Notes under the pieces: generated by a model
The model's input: the letters and a program-made list of their open reading frames with translations, nothing else
What the model was told of the DNA's origin: nothing
Database searches by the model: none
Shown: positions 56,907 through 64,000 of the stretch, piece by piece
How positions within the stretch are numbered: position 1 is the stretch's first letter
Layout: each line of letters begins with the position of its first letter
Assembly (NCBI GenBank): GCA_001303245.1
Contig: LJNS01000034.1
Coordinates: forward strand, 1-64,000
Length of the DNA stretch: 64,000 nucleotides
From: Gammaproteobacteria bacterium SG8_30
GTDB lineage: Bacteria; Pseudomonadota; Gammaproteobacteria; Steroidobacterales; Steroidobacteraceae
Reading direction: 5' to 3'
Translations under genes and position numbers: made by a program

Positions 56907-57560
56907 ATGTCACGTGCATGGCTCGGCGCCGGATTGGCGCTGCTCGCAAGCCCGGCGATCGCCGCGGACAACGGTTTCTACCTGGGCGCCGGTATCGGCC
57001 AGGCGAACGTGCAGTTCGAGCCGGGCGAAGGATTGCCCGCATTCGACGAGGACGACACCGGCTACAAGGTGATTGCCGGCTTCCGCCCGCTGGACTGGCT
57101 GGGTGCGGAAGTCAACTACGTCGACCTGGGGTCGCCCTCCGGCGAGGTGGCCGGAACGACCGTCGAGACCGACACGAAGGGTCTGTCGGCCTTCGGCATC
57201 GCGTTCCTCGAGCTGCCGCTCGTCGACCTATACGGCAAGCTCGGCGTCGTCCGGTGGGACGCCAGCGCGAGCGTCCCGTCCATCGACTTCTCCGGCGACG
57301 AGTCGGGCACGGATCTCGCCTGGGGAGCGGGAGTCCAGGTCCGGTTCCTGAGCTTCGGCGTGCGCCTGGAATACGAGCGCTTCGAGATCAGCGATCTGGA
57401 CGAGTCGAGCTTCCTGTCCCTGTCGCTGACCTACACCCACTCGGCGAGGGCCGAGGCCGCGCCGGTGCCGGCGGAGGCCGGAGGACGGGGCGCCGCCGAC
57501 GGCGTGCGCGAGAAACGGGGCGCCGGGGCCGGCTGCACGATCCCGTCCACCTCGACGTAG
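56907..57560 (+). CDS. OmpA-like beta-barrel outer-membrane protein
   Basis: 217 residues. A signal peptide (MSRAWLGAGLALLASPAIA) precedes a barrel of alternating strands: NGFYLGAGIGQANVQF, YKVIAGFRPLDWLGAEVNYVDLG, LVDLYGKLGVVRW, DLAWGAGVQVRFLSFGVRLEYERFEI and FLSLSLTYTH. A strong AGGAGG precedes the ATG. The barrel should end around SLTYTF, but here the frame runs on for about 45 Ala/Gly/Pro-rich residues that are the antisense of the next gene. Function unknown; an 8-strand porin-like protein. Confidence 0.82.
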   Translation: MSRAWLGAGLALLASPAIAADNGFYLGAGIGQANVQFEPGEGLPAFDEDDTGYKVIAGFRPLDWLGAEVNYVDLGSPSGEVAGTTVETDTKGLSAFGIAFLELPLVDLYGKLGVVRWDASASVPSIDFSGDESGTDLAWGAGVQVRFLSFGVRLEYERFEISDLDESSFLSLSLTYTHSARAEAAPVPAEAGGRGAADGVREKRGAGAGCTIPSTST

Positions 57561-58525
57561 GTGCCCCGCGCCACGTTGTGCGGGTGGCGGGTCGCCTCGC
57601 TGAGCGACAGCACCGGCGCGCAGCACGCATCCGATCCTTCGAACGCCTCGACCCACTCCGCGCGCGTGCGCGACCTGAAGACCTCCGCGAGGCGTCGCTC
57701 GATCTCGGGCCAGCGCCGGCGATCGTACTGCCAGGCCGGATCGAGGTCGTCGATGCCGAGCCGGTCGAGCAGCTCACGGAAGAAACGGCCCTCGAGCGCA
57801 CCGACCACGACGTGCCCGCCATCGGCCGTCTCGTAGGGCCTGAGGAACGGCGCCCCTCCATCCAGCACGTTGCTGCCGCGCTCGTCCTTCCACAGGCCGG
57901 CGGCCGCCAGCCCGTGGAACAGTGTCATCAACGAGGCGGCCCCGTCGACCATGGCGGCATCCACCACCTGGCCCTGGCCGGACCGTGAGGCCTCGAGGAT
58001 CCCGGCCAGCAGGCCGAGCGCCATGTATGCGCCGCCGCCGCCGAAGTCGCCGACCAGGTTCAGCGGATACACGGGCGGCCCGCCGCGCTCGCCGATGCTG
58101 CCGAGCACCCCGGCGAGCGCGATGTAGTTCGGGTCGTGCCCGGCACGCTCAGCGAGGGGTCCGTCCTGTCCCCAGCCGGTCATGCGCCCGTAGACCAGCC
58201 TGGGGTTGCGCGCCATGCACTGCTCCGGGCCCAGACCCAGCCGCTCCATGACGCCGGGTCTGAAGCCTTCGAACAACGCATCTGCGCCCGCGCAGAGATC
58301 GAGCACGAGTTCCACGCCCTCGGGACGCCGCAGGTCCAGCGGCACGACCGGGCGGCTGCGGTTCATGAGGTTGTAACGGGGCGGCATGGCCACGCCAAGG
58401 TCCGCGGGCTCGAGCCGGTCGATGCGCAGCACGCTCGCGCCCATGTCGGCGAGCAGCATGCCGCAGAACTGGCCCGGGCCGATCCCGGCGATTTCGACGA
58501 TGCGGATGCCGTTCAGCGGCCCCAC
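57431..58525 (-). CDS. Class III CoA-transferase family, alpha-methylacyl-CoA racemase-like
   Basis: 364 residues. GIRIVEIAGIGPGQFCGMLLADMGASVLRID opens the fold; AERAGHDPNYIALAG and NLVGDFGGGGAYMALGLLAG supply the His and Asp used by AMACR/MCR for alpha-proton exchange, so racemase activity on 2-methylacyl-CoA is more likely than CoA transfer. The C-terminus PAPRFSRTPSAAP is also usual. It overlaps the convergent outer-membrane protein gene by 130 nt. It follows the peptide transporter genes on the same strand. Confidence 0.85.
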   Translation of the reverse strand: MGPLNGIRIVEIAGIGPGQFCGMLLADMGASVLRIDRLEPADLGVAMPPRYNLMNRSRPVVPLDLRRPEGVELVLDLCAGADALFEGFRPGVMERLGLGPEQCMARNPRLVYGRMTGWGQDGPLAERAGHDPNYIALAGVLGSIGERGGPPVYPLNLVGDFGGGGAYMALGLLAGILEASRSGQGQVVDAAMVDGAASLMTLFHGLAAAGLWKDERGSNVLDGGAPFLRPYETADGGHVVVGALEGRFFRELLDRLGIDDLDPAWQYDRRRWPEIERRLAEVFRSRTRAEWVEAFEGSDACCAPVLSLSEATRHPHNVARGTYVEVDGIVQPAPAPRFSRTPSAAPRPPASAGTGAASALAEWV

Positions 58526-58551
58526 GGCGCGCCTCCGTGTCGGGACTCTGG

Positions 58552-59528
58552 TCAGAGGTCGAAGTGGCAGGCCACCGCGTGCGCCCCGCGGCCGGAGCCC
58601 GCGACTTCCCTGAGCGGCGGCTTCTGCTCCCGGCAGACCGGCTGGACGTGCGGGCAGCGGGTCTGGAAAGGGCAGCCGGGCGGCGGGTGGATCGGCGAGG
58701 GCACCTCGCCCGTCAGCACCTGCCGGTGCCGCGCACGCCCCGGCACCGGCTGCGGGATCGCCGAGATCAGCGCCCGCGTGTAGGGATGCCGCGGGTGGCG
58801 GTGCACTTCCTCGCCGTCGCCGGTCTCCACGACGTGCCCGAGGTACATGATCGCGATGCGGTCCGAGACGTGCTTCACGACGGCGAGGTCGTGGGCGATG
58901 AACAGGTAGCTCAGGCCGAGGCTCTGCTGCAGGTCGAGCAGCAGGTTGAGTATCTGGCTCTGGATGGAGGCGTCGAGCGCGGAGACGGGCTCGTCGCAGA
59001 TGATGAGTTTCGGGTTGAGCGCGATGGCCCGGGCGATGCCGATGCGCTGGCGCTGCCCGCCGGAGAACTCGAACGGGAAGCGGTCGACGGCCGAGGGCTG
59101 CAGGCCCACGGTCTTCAGCAGGTCCTGCACGCGCTCACGCCGCGAGTCCTCGTCGCCGATGCCGTGGATCAGGAACGGCTCCTCGAGCATGTGGCCCACG
59201 GTCAGCCGTGAGTTCAGCGAGTCGGCGGGATCCTGGAAGATCATCTGGATCTCCCGGCGGTACGGCTTCAGCTGCCGCATCGACAGGCCGGCCAGGTCCG
59301 TGCCCTCGAACAGGATGCGCCCCGAGGTCGGCTTGACGAGCCGCACCACCGACTTGCCAAGCGTGGACTTGCCACAGCCCGACTCGCCCACGAGCCCCAG
59401 CGTCTCCCCCGGCCAGATGGACAGCGACACGCCGTCCACCGCGCGGCACTGTCCGCGGGCCGCCAGGAACACGCCGCCGCGAACGGGAAACCAGGTCCTG
59501 AGGTCCTCGATCTCGAGCAGCGGCCCGC

Positions 59529-59532
<4 letters not shown>
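58552..59532 (-). CDS. Oligopeptide-type ABC transporter ATP-binding protein (DppF/OppF-like)
   Basis: 326 residues. Walker A GESGCGKST, Q-loop FQDPADSLN, signature FSGGQRQRIGIARA, Walker B LIICDEPVSALD and the C-terminal oligopeptide-binding extension (GCPFQTRCPHVQPVC). The GTG start overlaps the stop of the upstream ATPase gene (GTGA). It pairs with that protein as a heterodimer. Confidence 0.93.
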
Positions 59533-60534
<1,002 letters not shown>

Positions 60535-60557
<23 letters not shown>

Positions 60558-62589
60558 ACACCTCGACCTTGGGCGGGTAGGTCTTGCCGGCCTTGCGTGC
60601 CTCCTGGACCTCCTTCTTCAGATCCTGGTCGATCCAGCCCAGGTAGTACTCGCCCACCGTCGAGCTCAGCTTGACGTTGAAGTCCTCCGGCCAGCTGATC
60701 CAGCGCCAGTAGCCGGTGCGGTAGAAAGGCATGACGAAGCCCGGCGAGAACGAGGCGTCGTCGTAGAGGGTCTTCTCCATCTCGAAGGCGAGCCGCTTCA
60801 TCTCGGCAACGTCCTCGGAGGCGCGATAGGCCTCGATCCGGGCGTCGAGCTCCGGAATGGCGATGCTCTGCAGGTTGTTGGTCTGCGTCTTGGGCTTGCG
60901 CGCCGGGTTCACGCTGCCGTCGGGCAGGAACGCCTGGTCCCAGGCATTGACCGAGTGATAGGTCTCCCAGTAGCGCGGATACATCTCGGGCGACACCGAG
61001 AACGCCGTGAGCGTGATGTCGTGCTGCTTTTCCTGGACCTTCTTCCAGGCCGCGGTCCCGTCCAGCACCTCGAGGCGGAACTCGAGCCCGGCCTTGGCCG
61101 CCTGCTCCCGCAGGATGGTGAGCACGTCGCGCAGGTTGTCGTAACCGGTCGTCAGGGTGAAGGACAGCCTCTGGCCGGCGTCGTTGACCAGGATGCCGTC
61201 GTCACCCCGCTTCGTGAACCCGGCCCTGGCGAAGGCGTCGAGCGCCTTGTCGACCGAGTACTCGCGCGGCTGCAGCGTCGGATCGGTGAACTCGCCGTAA
61301 CCGTCCGCCGTCGTGCGCATGCGCACGTAGTCGCCGCGGAAATATTCCTTGATCACGAGGTCCCAGTTGGTGGCGTACTGGATGCCCACGCGGATGTCGC
61401 GGTTGTCCAGCAGCGGCTTGGCCTCGTTCATCCACAGGCCGTAGGTGGGCCTCGGTATCTGGTTGTAGAAGACGGTCTTGGCGATGTAGCCGTCGCGCAC
61501 CAGCGGGTCGTCGTCGGGGAGTTTCTCGTACCAGTACTCCGGCAAGGTGAGGCCGAAGCGGTCGATCTCGCCCTTCTTGAAGGCCTCGAAAGCCTTCGAG
61601 GTGTCGCGGATCACGGTCAGGTGGATGCGGTCGTAGTTGAAGCGGTAGCGCCAGAACTTCTTGTCCCTGGCCCACCAGTCCTTGTTGCGGGTGAGCGCGA
61701 TGGAGACGCCTTTCTTGATGTCCTCGTCGCGGACGACGTAGGGACCGGAGGTGGGCTTGAAGCGCCACTGGTAACGCTCGGGAAAGTCGTCGCCGAGCTC
61801 CTTGAAGAAGTGCTCGGGCATGGGCTCGAGCTCGAGCAGCCGCGAGACGATGTCCGGCTTCATCTCGGGCATGCCGAGCGCGAAGGTGTGGTCGTCGTAG
61901 CGGGTGACGTGCGTGTAGTTGCGGGTGTAGAAGTTGTTGTACCAGGGAGCGCGCACATAGGGGCTCTGGTACAGGAAGAACATGAAGAAGACGTCGTCCA
62001 CGGTGATCGGCTCGCCGTCCGACCAGCGAGCGTCAGGGTCGATCCGGGCGAACACGCGCTTGCCCTCGCGGTCGACCGCCCAGGCCTCCGCGACGCCCGG
62101 GAAGTAGCGGAAGCCGTAGGGCCCGATCGAGGTGTCGTTCGGATGCCGGCGCCCGAACCGAACTGCATGACCGTGTCGTCGAGGATGTACGGCCGGAAGC
62201 TGCCGTTCGAGTCCGGGCCGATGGTGCGAAGCGTCCGCGGGAAGTCGTCGATCGAGCCGTAGAGCGTGCCGCCCTTGACCGCCTGTGGCGAGCCGATCTC
62301 CGGCAGGTCGCTGCCGTCCTCCCACGCCAGGTCCGCCGGGATCTCTTCCGGGGTGGCGTAGCGGAAGAACTTGGGGAACTCCCCTTCGGCGGACCGCCGG
62401 TCGAGCTCCTCCTGGGTGATCTCGCCGCGCTCGAAGGCCTCGCGGACCTTGGGCGGGATGGACACCTTGGTGCGGTAGTACTCCTGCACCTCGGCGGTGA
62501 TGTCGCGCGGCGGGAGCCCCGCGTCGTCGGCCTGCCCGCACGGCAAGCGCGGGAATCAGTACGAGCAGTGCCTGGGTCAGCCTGGTCAT
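60535..62589 (-). pseudogene. yejA: YejA-like peptide-binding protein with two frameshifts
   Basis: The signal peptide (MTRLTQALLVLIPALAV) is in one frame, residues ADDAGLPPRDITAEVQEYY to DDTVMQFG in a second, and NDTSIGPYGFRYFPGVAEAWAVD to the C-terminus in the first again. An extra base near 62530-62542 and a tandem CCGAA-CCGAA (62153-62162, a 5-nt duplication) account for both shifts. The restored protein is an about 680-residue extracellular solute-binding protein of family 5 (SBP_bac_5), Yej type, which delivers peptides such as microcin C to the permease. Its neighbours are intact, so error or recent decay is possible. Confidence 0.85.
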
Positions 62590-62603
62590 GGTTGGATCGA
62601 GCC

Positions 62604-63677
62604 TCACTGGTAGACGGTGAATTTCCTGGGATCGAAGGCCTCGCGGATCGACTCGCCGATGAAGGTGACGACGGTCAGGATGAACACGAGCGCGACGAAG
62701 GCCGAGCTCACGATCCACGGGGCGGTGGTCAGGTTGGCGGTGCCCTGCTTGAGCAGCTCGCCGATGCTCGGCGTGGGTGGCGGCAGCCCCCAGCCGAGGA
62801 AGTCGAGCGCCGTGATGTAGGTGATCGCCGCGATGACCGTGAAGGGAATGAAGGTCACGACGGTGGAGATGGTGTTCGGCAGGATGTGGCGGAAGATGAT
62901 CCGCGCGCTGCCCGCCCCGAGGACGCGGGCCGCGGCGGCGTAGTCGCGCGCCTTCTCGCGGTAGGTCTCGGTGCGCATGTAGTAGGTCATGAAGGTCCAG
63001 GAGAACAGCACCATGATCGTCAGCAGGATCATGATCCGCGCCGTGATGCTGTAGGTCCCGGGAATGACCGAGAACACGATGATCACCATGTACAGGAAGG
63101 GGATGTTCGACCAGATCTCGATCAGCCGCTGGAACAGGAGGTCGAACATGCCGCCGAAGTAGCCCATCATGCAGCCGAGGGTGATGCCGATCAGGTAGGT
63201 CAGCGCGGTGAAGGCGGCCGCGAACAGGATCGCGGTCCGGAAGCCGTAGAAGAGCCGCGCGAGAATGTCGCGGCCGGTCGTGTCCGTGCCGAGGTAGTGG
63301 CCGCGCTCGACGCTCGGCGGTATTGCCCGCAGGATGCCGTCGTAGGCGTTGTTCTCGTACGGCCCGAAGGGCACGACCGGCATGATCACCCGGTTGCCGG
63401 CGCCCCCGGCCTCGAAGCGCGACTTGAGCTGGCGGTAGTCGACCGGCGCGCGCGCGGCCTCGCCCTCGAGCCCGAACTCGCCGCCGAGCCTCACCGCCGA
63501 GTAGGTCGGGAAGGACCACTCGCCCTCGTAGCGGACCGCGAGGGCCCTGTCGTTGATCAGCAGCTCGGCGAACAACGACAGGACCGTCAGGCCGACGAGG
63601 AGCCAGAACGAGTAGTAGCCGCGCTTCAGGGCGCGGAAGCGGCGCAGCTTGCGCAGGGTGAGCGGGTTCAGCCTCAC
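62604..63677 (-). CDS. yejE: Peptide ABC transporter permease, YejE-like
   Basis: 357 residues. An N-terminal helix (WLLVGLTVLSLFAELLIND) is followed by a periplasmic domain with HYLGTDTTGRDILARLFYG, then five membrane helices with the EAA-like loop ARDYAAAARVLGAGSARIIFRHILPN. TALDFLGWGLPPPTPSIGELLKQG and FDPRKFTVYQ at the end are typical of YejE. Overlaps the YejB gene by 4 nt. Confidence 0.93.
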   Translation of the reverse strand: MRLNPLTLRKLRRFRALKRGYYSFWLLVGLTVLSLFAELLINDRALAVRYEGEWSFPTYSAVRLGGEFGLEGEAARAPVDYRQLKSRFEAGGAGNRVIMPVVPFGPYENNAYDGILRAIPPSVERGHYLGTDTTGRDILARLFYGFRTAILFAAAFTALTYLIGITLGCMMGYFGGMFDLLFQRLIEIWSNIPFLYMVIIVFSVIPGTYSITARIMILLTIMVLFSWTFMTYYMRTETYREKARDYAAAARVLGAGSARIIFRHILPNTISTVVTFIPFTVIAAITYITALDFLGWGLPPPTPSIGELLKQGTANLTTAPWIVSSAFVALVFILTVVTFIGESIREAFDPRKFTVYQ

Positions 63678-64000
63678 GTGAACCTCACGCGCGGGTCGAC
63701 GAAGGCGACCAGGATGTCGGACAGGATGTTGCCGATGAGCAGCAGGAAGCTCGATAGCAGCACCACGCCCATCACGATCGGGTAGTCGCGGTCGAAGATG
63801 GCCGAGAGGCCGAGCAGCCCGAAGCCGTTGATGTCGAAGATGGTCTCGATCAGGAACGAGCCCGTCACCAGCAGCGTGACGTTCTGCCCGAAGGTGGTCG
63901 CGATCGGGATCAGCGAGTTGCGCAGCGCATGCCCGGTCACCGCCCGGCGGAAGGACACGCCCTTGGCGATGGCCGTGCGGACGTAGTCGGCGGCCAGGTT
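63674..64000 (-). CDS. yejB: Peptide ABC transporter permease, YejB-like (partial)
   Basis: C-terminal 108 residues of the partner permease, cut by the window edge at its 5' side. DYVRTAIAKGVSFRRAVTGHALRNSLIPIATTFG is the EAA loop; TGSFLIETIFDINGFGLLGLSAIFDRDYPIVMGVVLLSSFLLLIGNILSDILVAFVDPRVRF is the usual end of DppB/YejB. It precedes yejE in the transcription unit. Confidence 0.92.
   Translation of the reverse strand, partial: NLAADYVRTAIAKGVSFRRAVTGHALRNSLIPIATTFGQNVTLLVTGSFLIETIFDINGFGLLGLSAIFDRDYPIVMGVVLLSSFLLLIGNILSDILVAFVDPRVRFT

Overview
The window is about 64 kb of uniformly high-GC DNA with the gene content of a chemolithoautotrophic or facultatively autotrophic proteobacterium, most likely a gammaproteobacterium, perhaps a betaproteobacterium. 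The clues are a red-type (form IC) RuBisCO operon with CbbX and CbbR, a 14-gene nuoA-N operon with separate nuoC and nuoD, and a Tat-exported cysteine-type formate dehydrogenase with TorD-like chaperone and molybdenum cofactor genes. No rRNA, tRNA, CRISPR array, prophage or intact insertion sequence was seen, so I cannot place it below class level.

Layout. 1-3.8 kb: the end of an unknown gene, a short inverted-repeat element, a deleted ygbA-like gene, a CorA/ZntB transporter, an alpha/beta hydrolase with an odd nucleophile elbow, a VOC protein and a lipoprotein. 3.8-10.7 kb: the Calvin-Benson-Bassham operon cbbL-cbbS-cbbX-fbp-prkB-fba on the minus strand, with divergent cbbR. 10.9-11.8 kb: a DUF4242 protein and a membrane protein. 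11.9-16.1 kb: an aconitase-family large/small subunit pair, an HMG-CoA-lyase-like enzyme and a class III CoA-transferase, tightly coupled; I read it as a C5-dicarboxylate (citramalate-type) module. 16.3-29.4 kb: complex I. 29.5-33.5 kb: a TerB-like protein, a TonB-dependent receptor with a 22-glycine run, a membrane protein and a TiaS-like 'IDDTD' protein. 33.5-39.4 kb: the formate dehydrogenase operon, with a near-consensus sigma-54 promoter at its head and a terminator at its end. 39.5-44.9 kb: a polyferredoxin, DUF3306 and DUF3305 proteins, a HTH/PBP-like regulator, DUF6494 and a sigma-54 activator with a degenerate receiver. 45.1-49.8 kb: mobA, moeA, moaB, a BNR-propeller protein, yqeC and a MoaD-like protein. 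49.9-56.6 kb: an MFS-cNMP fusion, a stand-alone cNMP-binding protein and an RND efflux pair. 56.9-64 kb: an outer-membrane protein, an AMACR-like protein and a Yej/Opp-type peptide ABC transporter running off the end.

How it fits together: formate oxidation (FDH, Moco genes, sigma-54 control) and complex I could supply quinol, NADH or proton-motive force for CO2 fixation by the cbb operon. The FDH-Moco region behaves as one island with its own regulators and several little-studied companions.

Several genes carry small lesions: an internal deletion in ygbA, a 1-nt loss in nuoG, a 20-bp tandem duplication in the TiaS-like gene, a TAG stop near the end of the RND permease, and two frameshifts in yejA. 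Some may be assembly errors; each is listed separately.
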